64,000 nucleotides of DNA from Bacteroidota bacterium (GCA_016711505.1 JADJSV010000002.1:434001-498000), one strand, 5' to 3'. Positions 1 through 9,960 are shown, counted from the stretch's first letter. The notes: generated from the letters alone by a model not told the origin. Program-made: numbers and translations.

Positions 1-469
1 TTGCGTTATGTTTATCATTGAGGATCTCATCGACCATTTTCAATTCAATGATGGCATAGCTATCCGAACCGACCCCAGTATCTAAGAAAAGATCTGTAAT
101 GTCTTTCAGTCGACATGTTACATTATTAAGCAGGTATTCACTTTCGCCTGTTCTATATAAGCGTCGGGTGATTGTTACCGTACTATATTCTGTAGGAAGA
201 ATATTCTTTGTGTTTTCAAACGACAAAGAAACTTCAGCAAGACTTGCAGGTTTACGATTTTTATTTCCGTTGAAAATGATGTTTTCCATTTTTTCCGAGC
301 GGAGCATACGGGTTTTTTGTTCACCCAATACCCAACGGATAGAATCGACAACATTCGATTTTCCACTACCATTTGGACCGACAATAGACGTAACACCTTT
401 ATCAAAGTGTATCGTGACTTTGTCTCCGAAGCTTTTAAAGCCTTTAATTTCTAAACTGGTTAAGCGCAT
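1..469 (-). CDS. smc: Chromosome segregation ATPase SMC, N-terminal part (cut by window edge)
   Basis: Reading the minus strand from an ATG at 469 gives an uninterrupted frame to base 1 that starts MRLTSLEIKGFKSFGDK, the characteristic SMC N-terminus. The Walker A motif GPNGSGKS is at residues 31-38 and is followed by the VDSIRWVLGEQ segment typical of SMC head domains. SMC is the ATP-dependent, DNA-bridging subunit of bacterial condensin and acts with ScpA/ScpB in chromosome organisation. Only about 156 of the usual 1,170-1,200 residues are inside the window; the coiled coil, hinge and C-terminal head lie to the left. The start is well supported because the family begins almost exactly here. 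The gene is divergent from the TonB receptor at 901. Confidence 0.93.
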   Translation of the reverse strand, partial: MRLTSLEIKGFKSFGDKVTIHFDKGVTSIVGPNGSGKSNVVDSIRWVLGEQKTRMLRSEKMENIIFNGNKNRKPASLAEVSLSFENTKNILPTEYSTVTITRRLYRTGESEYLLNNVTCRLKDITDLFLDTGVGSDSYAIIELKMVDEILNDKHNA

Positions 470-900
470 AAAAAATATTTTATTCTTTCAATGACGCGCA
501 AAAATAACTTATTTACTCAGCAACGCCAGTATTGTTAATAACTCAGGTTTTCTGTGGAGAACCTGCATCTTAATGTTTCCTGAGAAACTACACCTTCATG
601 TTTAAGAAATATGGTGACAAGCATGTGACACACAATTTATGAAAAGTCTTGATATTTCGAGCAAATTAGAAAAGGGGACTTCATAAATTTGGTTGTTATG
701 ATTAAATGAATAAATTGCGACCAAATTGCGAAAAGTCAAGACATTTTAACATTTGAATTTTTGGAGGACCGCTGAAAGGTCTAAGAAATTCCTGCTGATC
801 AGAGTGTTAGACGTTCACAAATTAGTTTTGGTTTTAAGTATTCAATTTATACTTTTACCACCCACATTAACGAAAAATTAACAAAATTCAAACATAGACT
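470..900. other. Divergent intergenic region between smc and the TonB receptor gene
   Basis: These 431 bases hold no convincing reading frame. They must carry the smc promoter (minus strand) and the receptor promoter (plus strand, see 828-857). The region is AT-rich. I see no RNA gene or strong hairpin in it. Confidence 0.5.
828..857 (+). promoter_or_regulatory. Candidate Bacteroidetes-type promoter for the TonB receptor cluster
   Basis: TTG at 828-830, a 19-base spacer and TACTTTTA at 850-857 approximate the Bacteroidetes consensus (TTG, 17-23 bases, TAnnTTTG); the last base of the -7 box deviates. Transcription would start near 863, leaving a leader of about 38 bases before the ATG at 901. 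Prediction from sequence only. Confidence 0.4.
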
Positions 901-2931
901 ATGGGACGAAAGTTATACCTATCACTAGTCGTACTTATTTTACTCGGAATTAATTCATCGGCACAGACCGGTGAGATTCGTGGTAAGATTACGGAATCCG
1001 GTACCTCTGAGGGAGCGCCATTTGCGACTGTAACTGCTAAAATGAATAATTCTATTGTTCAAGGTGCTGTAACGGATATCGATGGAAATTATGTAATCAA
1101 ACCGTTGAATCCGGGTAGGTATGATATTGAGGTTACTTCAGTTGGGTATCAGCCTGCAAAACAAACTGGAATTCTGGTTTCAGTTGATAAAATCACTTTC
1201 ATTAATCTTAGTATTGGAAAAGGTATTGAGATCAAAGAATTTGTTATAACTGAATATGTAATTCCTTTGATTGATCCGGGTAATCCTGCTACAACAACTA
1301 CTATTGATAAGGAACAAATAAAGCAAGCTCCGACTCGTGATGTAAATTCATTAGCATCTGCAGGTGCAGGTGTATTCCAGAAAGAAGAAGGCGGCGCATT
1401 GAATATCCGGGGTTCCCGTTCTGATGGTACTGCTTATTATGTTGATGGTATTAAAGTTCGTGGTGGAGTAGGTTTGCCACAAAAAGGTACTGAACAGATC
1501 ACAGTAATCACCGGTGGTGTTCCAGCTCAATATGGAGATGCAACCGGTGGTATCATTTCTGTTACAACACGTGGCCCATCTAAAGAATGGAGTGGTGGAG
1601 TTGAATTGGCAACTTCTGAATTTTTAGATGATTTCGGTTATAACCTTGCTTCATTCGATATCTCAGGTCCACTTTACTCTTCAAAAGATACAACAAAAAA
1701 ATCTGATCAGGCAATTGCCGGCTTCTTTATTGCCGGTGAATATCAATATGACAAAGATCCAACTCCTCCGGGAATTGATGTATATAAAGTCAATGATGAG
1801 CTGTTAGCTGATGTTCGTCTTAAACCTTTGGTACGTTCTCCACAAGGAACAAATTACATTCACCGTTCGAATTATTTTACAATGTCGGACTTGACTAAGC
1901 AAAGTTACCGTGAGAATGTGGCTGCAGATGCATTTCGTCTGAATGCAAAATTAGATGTTCGTCCTGCGAAAAATGTAACACTTACTTTTGGAGGTTCAAT
2001 AGAGCGTTCTGATAAAAGTGATTATACTGACATTTATTCATTAATGAATTATGATGAGAATGGACAGACGATCAATACAAACTGGAGAGTATTTGGAAAA
2101 ATTACTCAACGTTTCAACTCTGATTCGAAAGAGAATTCAACTTCAGTTTTGAAAAATGCTTTTTATTCTGTTCAGGTTGATTATTCAAATGATTACACAG
2201 TTATTCAGAGTAAAACTCACAAAGACAGGATTTTTGACTACGGTTATGTTGGGAAGTTTGAAACATCTTCAGTTCCTTTTTATGGGACTTTCACAAGAGA
2301 TTCAACTGTTGCAGGTGGAGATAGTCTGGTATTATTTCAGACAGCCAACCTTGATACCAACGTTGTGTTTACTCCGGGGACGCAAAATCCATACACATCA
2401 AACTACACATCTCAGTACTATGAGTTAACTGATCCATTTGGAACAGCAGGATATCAATCTACACTTGGAGACATTCTTCTTAATGGAGGACTTTTGAATG
2501 GTGATAATAGAAGTGGATTGGATGTATACGGAATCTGGTCTACACCGGGTCGTGTTCGTACAAGTTATTCACTTGAAAATAACAGTCAGATCCGTGTAAG
2601 TACAAATGGTTCAGTGGATATTAAAAATCACAATATTGTACTAGGTCTTGAATACGAACAAAGAACAGATAAAGGATACTCAATTACTCCTAACTCACTT
2701 TGGGGATTGATGCGTTTGCTGGCAAATCAAAGATTAATTGGTGGTGATCCAAATACTGCATATTATTCAACGCTTACTTCAGGTAATAGTGCAGTTACAT
2801 TTGTCAATTATTCACAAGCACTTTACAGTCCTTTAACTGACGATGATGGAAACATCGTTAAAGGATTTTATGAAAACATGCGTGATGCCCTTGAGTTTCA
2901 TACACAGATACTGTTCAGACAGATGCTATAG
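901..2931 (+). CDS. TonB-dependent receptor, N-terminal portion (split by a frameshift)
   Basis: This 676-aa frame starts with a signal peptide (MGRKLYLSLVVLILLG, then SSAQ). Next come a carboxypeptidase-regulatory-like beta-sandwich (about residues 24-110, GKITESG...GNYVIKPLNPGRYDIEV) and a plug domain (about 125-230, with NIRGSRSDGTAYYVDGIKV), then the first barrel strands. The receptor would import a substrate across the outer membrane using TonB energy. The frame ends at 2929-2931, but the protein continues in another frame at 2904 onward (TDTVQTDAIEPSRF) into the frame annotated at 2955. One missing base near 2898, for example TTT for TTTT, explains the break. The mended protein would be 1,237 aa. 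No SusD-like partner follows, so glycan uptake is not indicated; the substrate is unknown. Confidence 0.85.
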   Translation: MGRKLYLSLVVLILLGINSSAQTGEIRGKITESGTSEGAPFATVTAKMNNSIVQGAVTDIDGNYVIKPLNPGRYDIEVTSVGYQPAKQTGILVSVDKITFINLSIGKGIEIKEFVITEYVIPLIDPGNPATTTTIDKEQIKQAPTRDVNSLASAGAGVFQKEEGGALNIRGSRSDGTAYYVDGIKVRGGVGLPQKGTEQITVITGGVPAQYGDATGGIISVTTRGPSKEWSGGVELATSEFLDDFGYNLASFDISGPLYSSKDTTKKSDQAIAGFFIAGEYQYDKDPTPPGIDVYKVNDELLADVRLKPLVRSPQGTNYIHRSNYFTMSDLTKQSYRENVAADAFRLNAKLDVRPAKNVTLTFGGSIERSDKSDYTDIYSLMNYDENGQTINTNWRVFGKITQRFNSDSKENSTSVLKNAFYSVQVDYSNDYTVIQSKTHKDRIFDYGYVGKFETSSVPFYGTFTRDSTVAGGDSLVLFQTANLDTNVVFTPGTQNPYTSNYTSQYYELTDPFGTAGYQSTLGDILLNGGLLNGDNRSGLDVYGIWSTPGRVRTSYSLENNSQIRVSTNGSVDIKNHNIVLGLEYEQRTDKGYSITPNSLWGLMRLLANQRLIGGDPNTAYYSTLTSGNSAVTFVNYSQALYSPLTDDDGNIVKGFYENMRDALEFHTQILFRQML

Positions 2932-2954
2932 AACCATCACGATTTAACATTAAT

Positions 2955-4613
2955 ATGTTCACTGCCGATGAATTATTAAACAATGGAAGTGGTCTTATTA
3001 ACTATTATGGTTATGATTTTAAGGGAAATGAAGAGAATTCCAATGCATGGAATCTGAATAATTTTTATTCTGATAAAGAAGATGGTGTGAATATCCGGAG
3101 AATCGATGCATTCAGACCAACATATATTGCAGGTTACATTCAGGACAGGTTTACGTTTGATGATGTTATCTTCAACATTGGTGTACGTGTCGATCGTTTT
3201 GATGCAAATCAATATGCATTGAAAGATGCTTACTCATTATATGAGATCAGAAGTGCATCAGATGATAAAGTAGCAGCCCTTACTAATGTTCCGGGAAATA
3301 TTGGAAGTGATTATGCTGTATATGTGAACAATTCAGAAAACCCGACAAAAGTATTAGGTTACAGAGATGGAAGCCAATGGTACAATGCTGAAGGTGTTGG
3401 TATCACAGATCTTGAGCCGTTGTTAGAAACATCAACAGGTGGAATTCAGCCATTCGTATCAAACTACAGTGATTTCAAAGGCAATAGAGTAAATACAAAT
3501 GCCTTTAAAGACTATGAGCCGCAAGTGAATGTAATGCCACGTATTGCCTTCTCATTCCCAATTTCGGATGAAGCATATTTTGCCGCTCACTATGATATCT
3601 TAACTCAACGTCCTCAAAATGGAGATCTGATCCGTTTTAACCCAATCTACTATCTGAACTGGTCACAAGGGCTTGGTGGTACATTCAGTAATCCTGATCT
3701 TAAACCGGAAACAACAACTGATTATGAAATTTCATTCCAGCAAAAAATTTCCAAGAGTTCAGCATTTACACTTTCTGCATTCTATAAAGAAATCAGAGAC
3801 ATGGTTCAGATCATTAATCTTGACTATGCATATCCTGTAAAATATAGTACGTATGGTAACATCGACTTTGGAACAGTAAAGGGGTTGTCATTTGCATATG
3901 ATCTTCGTCGTACAAGTAATGTACGTATGAATATAAGCTACACGCTACAGTTTGCGGATGGTACTGGGTCAGATGCAAATACAAGTTCAGGAATTCTTTC
4001 ACAGGCGGGACAAACAAATCTTCGTGAGATCAAACCATTGAGTTTTGACCAACGTCACACATTTGTTACCTCATTCGATTTCCGATATGGCTCAGGTAAG
4101 AATTATACAGGTCCGGTTTGGTTCAATAAACAAGTGTTTTCAGATGCAGGTTTAAATCTTGTATTCCGTGCGGGTTCAGGAACACCTTATACTCGTAAAT
4201 CAAATATCACTCCGACAGCGGATTTCACAACAACGGCAAACAGCCGTTCTGTGATTGCCGGTCAGATCAATGGTTCACGTTATCCTTGGCAGTTCAAGAT
4301 CGATGCTAAAATTGACAAGAACTTTACAATCAGAACAGGTAAGAAAGCAAATGGTGAGTCACGTAAAGAAGTTTATGCAAACGTTTACTTACAAGTATTG
4401 AATGTATTGAATACACTTAACGTTTCCACTGTTTATGCAGCAACAGGAAGTCCAAGTGATGATGGTTATATTACTTCTCCTACTGCTCAGAATTCAATTG
4501 AAAGTAAAGCAAGTCCACAAGCCTACATCGATCTTTATCGCTTAGCGGTAAATAACCCTGGCAATTACAGTCAGCCAAGACGTATTCACCTAGGTGTACA
4601 GTTTAATTTTTAA
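2955..4613 (+). CDS. TonB-dependent receptor, C-terminal barrel portion (same gene as 901-2931)
   Basis: This 552-aa frame continues the receptor. The nominal start ATG at 2955 is internal; real coding in this frame begins about 2904. It contains outer-membrane barrel features: an NPDLKPETTTDYEISFQ segment, typical of the conserved 'NPxLKPE' strand of TonB receptors, repeated amphipathic beta-strands, and a terminal strand ending in phenylalanine (RRIHLGVQFNF), the signal for outer-membrane insertion. The gene that follows starts 22 bases downstream (4636), so the receptor, the 1,405-aa secreted protein and the PorV-like protein probably form one transcript. Confidence 0.85.
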   Translation: MFTADELLNNGSGLINYYGYDFKGNEENSNAWNLNNFYSDKEDGVNIRRIDAFRPTYIAGYIQDRFTFDDVIFNIGVRVDRFDANQYALKDAYSLYEIRSASDDKVAALTNVPGNIGSDYAVYVNNSENPTKVLGYRDGSQWYNAEGVGITDLEPLLETSTGGIQPFVSNYSDFKGNRVNTNAFKDYEPQVNVMPRIAFSFPISDEAYFAAHYDILTQRPQNGDLIRFNPIYYLNWSQGLGGTFSNPDLKPETTTDYEISFQQKISKSSAFTLSAFYKEIRDMVQIINLDYAYPVKYSTYGNIDFGTVKGLSFAYDLRRTSNVRMNISYTLQFADGTGSDANTSSGILSQAGQTNLREIKPLSFDQRHTFVTSFDFRYGSGKNYTGPVWFNKQVFSDAGLNLVFRAGSGTPYTRKSNITPTADFTTTANSRSVIAGQINGSRYPWQFKIDAKIDKNFTIRTGKKANGESRKEVYANVYLQVLNVLNTLNVSTVYAATGSPSDDGYITSPTAQNSIESKASPQAYIDLYRLAVNNPGNYSQPRRIHLGVQFNF

Positions 4614-4635
4614 TCAGACAAATCACTCTTAACAA

Positions 4636-7600
4636 ATGAAAAGATATATATATACAGCGATTTTATTTCTGAGTATTTCGGGAGTTGTAATTGCAAAAGA
4701 AAATGTCAATTCGACTCACCGCGGTTCCGGACCGGCAGGAGGTAATCAGACCTTTGCAGGTTGTGAGCCGTCGAAGTCGAGGGCTGATCTTAACATAAAT
4801 AACGTCCGTACTCCAATCTGGATCAACGGTGATATGTGGTGGGATCTTGACGGTAATGCTCTTTATGAAATTCCTGTTGGTTCAGGAAAACATTCATTGT
4901 TTGCAGGAGCGATCTGGATCGGTGGACTTGAAGCAGGATCAAACAACCTGAAAGTTGCAGCACAAACATACCGTCAGTCAGGAAGTGATTTCTGGCCGGG
5001 TCCAATTGATGTGGCATCTGTTTCAATTACTCCTGAGAAATGCCTAGCCTATGATCAGCACTGGAATATTTCGCTTTCTGAAGTAAAGAATTTCCATTTA
5101 GAGTATCAGATCAAAGGCGACCTTTCTTATCCTGTACCTGAAAATGTAAAGAACTGGCCGGGAAATGGAATCGGTGAGAATTTTGTTCTTGCACCGTTCT
5201 TCGATGCTGATGGTGATGGTGTTTACATTTATGAAAATGGTGATTACCCGAAATATAACATCGATGGTAATTTAGATAATTGCGATAAGAGTTTACTAAA
5301 AGGTGATCAAACGATCTGGTGGGTATTTAATGATGTTGGTAACATTCACAATGAAACCAATAGCCAGTTTCCTGTAGGAGTTGAAATTCAAGCTCAGGCT
5401 TTTGCTTTCAATACAGGCGATGAGATCAATAACATGACTTTCTATCGTTACAAGATCATTAATCGTGCAACGACAGATCTGAACGAAACGTACTTCGGTG
5501 CGTGGGTAGATCCTGATCTGGGTAACTACCTTGATGATTATGTTGGTTGTGATGTAGAAAGAGGACTTGGATACTGTTACAATGGTCGTGCAATAGATGA
5601 AGGTGCATTGGGTTATGGTTCAAATCCACCGGCAGTAGGTGTGGATTTCTTTGAAGGACCATTGGCTGATACCTCTGATCTAAAGGATAATGACCGGGAT
5701 GGCGAAGTCGATGAAATTGGAGAACAAATCATCATGTCTAAATTCGTTTACTACAATAATGATGGAACAGATAATGGTAACCCTGATAATGCTCAGCATT
5801 ATTATAACTATTTGAGAGGTATCTGGAAAGACGGATCTCCAATGGTATACGGGGGTGATGGATTTTTATCAGGCGGTGTTGAATGTGATTTCATGTTCCC
5901 GGGAACTTCTGATCCTGATTGGGTGGGAACGGATTCAGTTGCTCAATTCATCTGGACTGAAACAACTCCGGACGGACCGAACTCTACTCCAAATACACCT
6001 GCAGACAGACGTTTTCTTCAGTCAGCCGGACCATTTACATTAAAACCGGGTAATGTCAATTATATTACAACAGGAGCGGTTTGGGCTCGTACTTCATCAG
6101 GTGGACCTGAAGCTTCAGTTCGTTTATTGAAACTCGCTGATGCGAAAGCTCAGAATTTGTTTGAATCTTGTTTCAGAGTTATTGATGGACCAAGTGCTCC
6201 GAGTATTAAAATACGTGAACTTGATAAAGAATTGGTTCTTTCTATCATCAATGAAGAAGGATCAAACAATCGTAAAGAAGATTACAAAGAGAAAGACATC
6301 AATATTCCTATAGAACCAAATGCAATCTTCCGCTTTGAAGGTTACAAAGTGTTTCAGGTAATAGATCCATCTGTTTCTGTAAACGATTTAAAAAATGCTG
6401 ATAAATCACGTTTGATATTTCAGTGTGATGTAAAGAATGGCATTGCTCAGATTGTAAATAAAGTATTTGATGGTAACCTGAGTGCTTTCGTTCCGTCTGA
6501 AGAAGTTTATGGGGAAGACAATGGATTACGCCATACATTTAAAGTTACAACAGATGCATTTGCAACCGGTGATCCAAGATTAGTGAATCACAAAACATAT
6601 TATTTCTTCGCTATTGCCTATGCTTATGATGCAGTAGCTGATGTTCAGAATCCATTTGAAGATAGTCTTGTCGGAATTTATGGCCAGCCATATGTTCAAA
6701 GTCGTCAGAATGCAAAAGGAGAAAAGATAGAGATCTTTACCGGTATTCCTCACATTTCAACTCCGGAAGAAAGTGGTTTAGTATTAGGAGCAGAGTATGT
6801 CGATGGTCCTGAGATAACGTGTTATACAGGATTTGGAAACGGATATATTACAGGTTCTGTTCGTGGAACACTTGATATTAAACAAAGTCAGATCGATGCT
6901 ATCATTTTCAATCAATCAACTCCTCAAAATAAAATTCAAACTCCTACATACGTTGGAGGACATGGCCCGGTAGATATCCGCGTTTATGATCCCTTCAAGA
7001 TCGATGGTGGTGATTTCGAATTATGGTTGTCAGATACGATCACAAGAATTCCATTTACAGGTGATATCGATGGAAGTTCATATACAATTAGAAATGTTGC
7101 AAGTATCAACGGACTGCAAATTGGTCACTTCCTGAATTCAAGTAATGATTTCTTCCCTCAGGGAACACAGATCACAGGATTCTCCGGTATCGGACCATAT
7201 GACATATTTTTGTCAAGTCCGGTCAATGCAGATACATCTTATCATGCCAATGCCGAAATTGTTGCCGGTGCAAGATGGTTCCTGAAAAATGTACAGTCAG
7301 GAAAAATTGATACTGCATTGAAATCTCTTGAATTCCCATATGATCAATTATTCCCTGAATACGGATTCTCAATTAGTATGAATCAGGTGAAAAACACCGG
7401 TGAAGTAGTCACTGATGGAAATGGATACATTGAAGTAACAAAAGTGTATGAAAATCCTAACAATCGCTGGTTATCCGGTATTGGTGATGAGAATACCTTT
7501 GAACCATTAAACTGGATCATATCCGGTAAAGATCCCGCAGCCGATTATATCGACGTTGATCCTAGCGATTTTTACTCAAAAGCTCTTGGTGGAGCATGGG

Positions 7601-8853
7601 CACCTTTCCGTCTTACGAATGCATCAACTTCTACAACTAACTCAGTTGGTAAAGTTACTCCGGCACCATCGGCTGCAATCTATCAAGGTAAGTCAGCTCC
7701 ATTCTATGATAAAATGGAATATTTGTCAAACGTTGATTTAGTTTTGACAAATGATAAATCAAAATGGACGCGCTGTGTTGTATTTGAAATGGCTCTTGAT
7801 TCTGCCGGTGCAGAAGGAAGTCAATTACACGGTTTAATTCGTAAGCATCCTTCATTGGATAAAGATTATTCTTCAGCTAATGCCACGGATTCCGGTTATA
7901 GCTGGTTTCCGGGTTATGCAATGGATTTTGAAACAGGAGAGCGTTTGAATATTGCTTTTGGTGAAGACAGTCGTTACCCTCAGGAGAATGGAAATGATAT
8001 GATCTGGAATCCGACATCAAATATAGGTTCATTTGATAATGCAGGAAACTTCAATCTGCAGGCAGGTGGTAAACATTATATTTATATTTTCGGAAATAAA
8101 AGTTCTTATTCAGATACAATTGCGGCATCGCCACAAAATCTTATAACTACTCCGATCTATCCGGGAGATACTTCTTATTGGGGACCTGCTTATGATATGG
8201 GTGCACATATTCATAGCAATTTGTGGCCGATCAATGCATCAAACCTGACAGCTAATAATAGAAAACTAGTCAAAAAGATCTGGAAAGATTGTATGTGGGT
8301 TGGTGCTCCGTTATTAACACCCGGTCAGGCATTGCTTGATAATGATGTGAAAATACGGTTTAGAGTTACAAAACCTTATCGCTCATATGTGTCAGGTGCA
8401 GATCCTGCATTAAACAATAATCTTCCATTCTATAAATTCACAACAGCTAATCTGAAACCTCAGGTTCAGCAGACTGAAGTAGCGAAGAATGCATTGAATC
8501 TGATCAATGTTGTACCGAATCCTTATTATGCATACTCTTCTTATGAGATCAATCAGATCGATAACAGAGTGAAGATCGTAAACCTGCCTTCTAAGTGTGT
8601 AATATCAATCTACACTCCTGGTGGAGCATTGGTTCGTAAGTTCAACCGAAACGTTGGTCAAAACAACAGTGCTGGTAGTTCATATGGAATCGATCTGAAT
8701 CTGGATTCATCACTTGATTGGGATCTTAAGAATTCTAAAGGAGTTCCAATCGCCAGTGGTATTTACATCGTTCATATCGCAGCAGAAGGAATTGGCGAAA
8801 GAACTATAAAATGGTTCGGAGTTATTCGTCCGATTGATCTTGATACATTCTAA
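4636..8853 (+). CDS. Large secreted protein with C-terminal T9SS/FlgD-like domain, function unknown
   Basis: 1,405 aa with a signal peptide (MKRYIYTAILFLSISGVVIA). The body is beta-rich and rich in Asp, Gly and aromatic residues (for example DADGDGVYIYENGDYPKY near residue 190); I recognise no enzymatic motif. The last 120 residues (from about 1285, VVPNPYYAYSSYEI...GVPIASGIYIVHI) have the Ig-like fold pattern shared by T9SS C-terminal domains and FlgD-like Ig domains, but the extreme C-terminus is not the usual short basic strand. Lying between a TonB receptor and a PorV/PorQ-like barrel, it could be the surface cargo or receptor-associated protein of this cluster. That role is inferred from context. 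The frame is intact. Confidence 0.75.
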   Translation: MKRYIYTAILFLSISGVVIAKENVNSTHRGSGPAGGNQTFAGCEPSKSRADLNINNVRTPIWINGDMWWDLDGNALYEIPVGSGKHSLFAGAIWIGGLEAGSNNLKVAAQTYRQSGSDFWPGPIDVASVSITPEKCLAYDQHWNISLSEVKNFHLEYQIKGDLSYPVPENVKNWPGNGIGENFVLAPFFDADGDGVYIYENGDYPKYNIDGNLDNCDKSLLKGDQTIWWVFNDVGNIHNETNSQFPVGVEIQAQAFAFNTGDEINNMTFYRYKIINRATTDLNETYFGAWVDPDLGNYLDDYVGCDVERGLGYCYNGRAIDEGALGYGSNPPAVGVDFFEGPLADTSDLKDNDRDGEVDEIGEQIIMSKFVYYNNDGTDNGNPDNAQHYYNYLRGIWKDGSPMVYGGDGFLSGGVECDFMFPGTSDPDWVGTDSVAQFIWTETTPDGPNSTPNTPADRRFLQSAGPFTLKPGNVNYITTGAVWARTSSGGPEASVRLLKLADAKAQNLFESCFRVIDGPSAPSIKIRELDKELVLSIINEEGSNNRKEDYKEKDINIPIEPNAIFRFEGYKVFQVIDPSVSVNDLKNADKSRLIFQCDVKNGIAQIVNKVFDGNLSAFVPSEEVYGEDNGLRHTFKVTTDAFATGDPRLVNHKTYYFFAIAYAYDAVADVQNPFEDSLVGIYGQPYVQSRQNAKGEKIEIFTGIPHISTPEESGLVLGAEYVDGPEITCYTGFGNGYITGSVRGTLDIKQSQIDAIIFNQSTPQNKIQTPTYVGGHGPVDIRVYDPFKIDGGDFELWLSDTITRIPFTGDIDGSSYTIRNVASINGLQIGHFLNSSNDFFPQGTQITGFSGIGPYDIFLSSPVNADTSYHANAEIVAGARWFLKNVQSGKIDTALKSLEFPYDQLFPEYGFSISMNQVKNTGEVVTDGNGYIEVTKVYENPNNRWLSGIGDENTFEPLNWIISGKDPAADYIDVDPSDFYSKALGGAWAPFRLTNASTSTTNSVGKVTPAPSAAIYQGKSAPFYDKMEYLSNVDLVLTNDKSKWTRCVVFEMALDSAGAEGSQLHGLIRKHPSLDKDYSSANATDSGYSWFPGYAMDFETGERLNIAFGEDSRYPQENGNDMIWNPTSNIGSFDNAGNFNLQAGGKHYIYIFGNKSSYSDTIAASPQNLITTPIYPGDTSYWGPAYDMGAHIHSNLWPINASNLTANNRKLVKKIWKDCMWVGAPLLTPGQALLDNDVKIRFRVTKPYRSYVSGADPALNNNLPFYKFTTANLKPQVQQTEVAKNALNLINVVPNPYYAYSSYEINQIDNRVKIVNLPSKCVISIYTPGGALVRKFNRNVGQNNSAGSSYGIDLNLDSSLDWDLKNSKGVPIASGIYIVHIAAEGIGERTIKWFGVIRPIDLDTF

Positions 8854-8890
8854 TTATTACTTAACAAAGCCACAGAAAAACCAGTCATAT

Positions 8891-9169
8891 ATGAAATCTG
8901 TAAATAAATTAAAGTTGGTCAGTCTCGCTCTTGCAATTGTTGCAATGGCAGGGAGCACTGTAAAGGCCGGAAATCCGGACCGTATCGGTCAGGCCGGAGC
9001 AACTGAGCTATTGATCAACCCATGGGCAAGATCTTCCGGTTGGGGTGGAGCAAACAGTGGGGCGGCAGAAGGACTTGAAGCTCAATTCCTGAATGTTGCC
9101 GGTATTGCACATACTAAAAAACGGAAGTTCTCTTCAGTCATACAAACTATCTGCAAGGATCAGGCATAA
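8891..9169 (+). CDS. PorV/PorQ family outer-membrane protein, N-terminal portion (frameshifted)
   Basis: The true start is the ATG at 8891 (MKSVNKLKLVSLALAIVAMA, signal peptide); an in-frame ATG at 8834 lies inside the preceding gene. After cleavage the mature protein reads NPDRIGQAGATELLINPWAR and then GGANSG, the characteristic N-terminus of the PorV/PorQ family. In T9SS, PorV is the FadL-like barrel that delivers cargo to the sortase PorU; other family members accompany surface proteins. The frame breaks at 9116-9121 in a run of six A's. Seven A's would join it to the frame continuing at 9120-9960 (TEVLFSHTNYLQGSG) and give a protein of 356 aa. Confidence 0.82.
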   Translation: MKSVNKLKLVSLALAIVAMAGSTVKAGNPDRIGQAGATELLINPWARSSGWGGANSGAAEGLEAQFLNVAGIAHTKKRKFSSVIQTICKDQA

Positions 9170-9198
9170 CATTAAATTCTTTTGGTATCGCTCAGAAA

Positions 9199-9960
9199 AT
9201 GGGCGAAAGCGCTGTCCTTGGACTCAGCATTATGTCAATGGCATTTGGTGAAGTTGATATCACAACAGTCGATCTTCCTGAACCTAGTCTTGGAACTTAC
9301 TCTCCGCAATATATCAATATTGGTATCTCGTATGCAAAAACGTTTTCGAACTCTATCTATGGCGGACTAACACTTCGTATCATCGATGAGAGTATCTCTA
9401 ACGTGAGTGCCGGAGGTATTGCAATTGATGCCGGTATTCAGTATGTAACAGGAAACAACGAAGAGAAGAATAACATTCGTTTTGGAATCGCATTGAAAAA
9501 TGTTGGAACACCACTTCAGTTTGGTGGTGACGGACTTTCTACCCGTGTAGATGCACCGAATACCAACAATGTTTATCAGTTAACTGTTGAACAACGCACA
9601 GAGGGTTTTGAAATGCCGTCTTTGATCAATATTGGTCTTGCTTATGATTTCATCATGGCTAAAGAACATGTACTTACTCTTGCCGGAAATTTTACTTCCA
9701 ACTCATTCACAAACGATCAGTTTACAGGCGGACTTCAGTATTCATTCAAAAAATTATTTTCACTTCGTGGTGGATTCACTTATGAAGACAATTTATTTGA
9801 TGATGATTTGCGTACAACTGTGTATTCAGGGCCTTCTGCAGGATTAACAGTAGACGTTCCAATGGGATCAAGTGGTAAAAAGTTTGGAATTGATTATTCT
9901 TACCGTGCTACTCAACCTTGGGATGGCATCCATAGCTTTGGATTCCGCTTTATTTTGTAA
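9199..9960 (+). CDS. PorV/PorQ family outer-membrane protein, C-terminal portion (same gene as 8891-9169)
   Basis: This 253-aa stretch continues the PorV/PorQ barrel; coding in this frame begins about 9120, upstream of the nominal ATG at 9199. It has alternating beta-strands, an IGISYAKTFSNSIYGGLTLR segment and a terminal strand ending SFGFRFIL, as in outer-membrane barrels. It is the last gene of the TonB receptor/secreted protein/PorV cluster and is followed by a strong terminator at 9991. A PorV-like protein coded next to a large secreted protein suggests a dedicated export or surface-attachment partner; which protein it serves cannot be read from sequence. Confidence 0.8.
   Translation: MGESAVLGLSIMSMAFGEVDITTVDLPEPSLGTYSPQYINIGISYAKTFSNSIYGGLTLRIIDESISNVSAGGIAIDAGIQYVTGNNEEKNNIRFGIALKNVGTPLQFGGDGLSTRVDAPNTNNVYQLTVEQRTEGFEMPSLINIGLAYDFIMAKEHVLTLAGNFTSNSFTNDQFTGGLQYSFKKLFSLRGGFTYEDNLFDDDLRTTVYSGPSAGLTVDVPMGSSGKKFGIDYSYRATQPWDGIHSFGFRFIL

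Noticed and set aside
99..494. 131-aa plus-strand open frame
   Set aside because: It is antisense to the clear smc N-terminus (Walker A and SMC signature on the minus strand).
2890..2960. Programmed ribosomal frameshift in the TonB receptor
   Set aside because: No slippery heptamer or stimulatory structure was seen, and many unrelated genes in the window show similar indels at homopolymers, so sequence error is simpler.
8834..8890. Upstream start for the PorV-like protein at 8834
   Set aside because: It overlaps the end of the preceding gene and would put 19 extra residues before a clear signal peptide starting at 8891.
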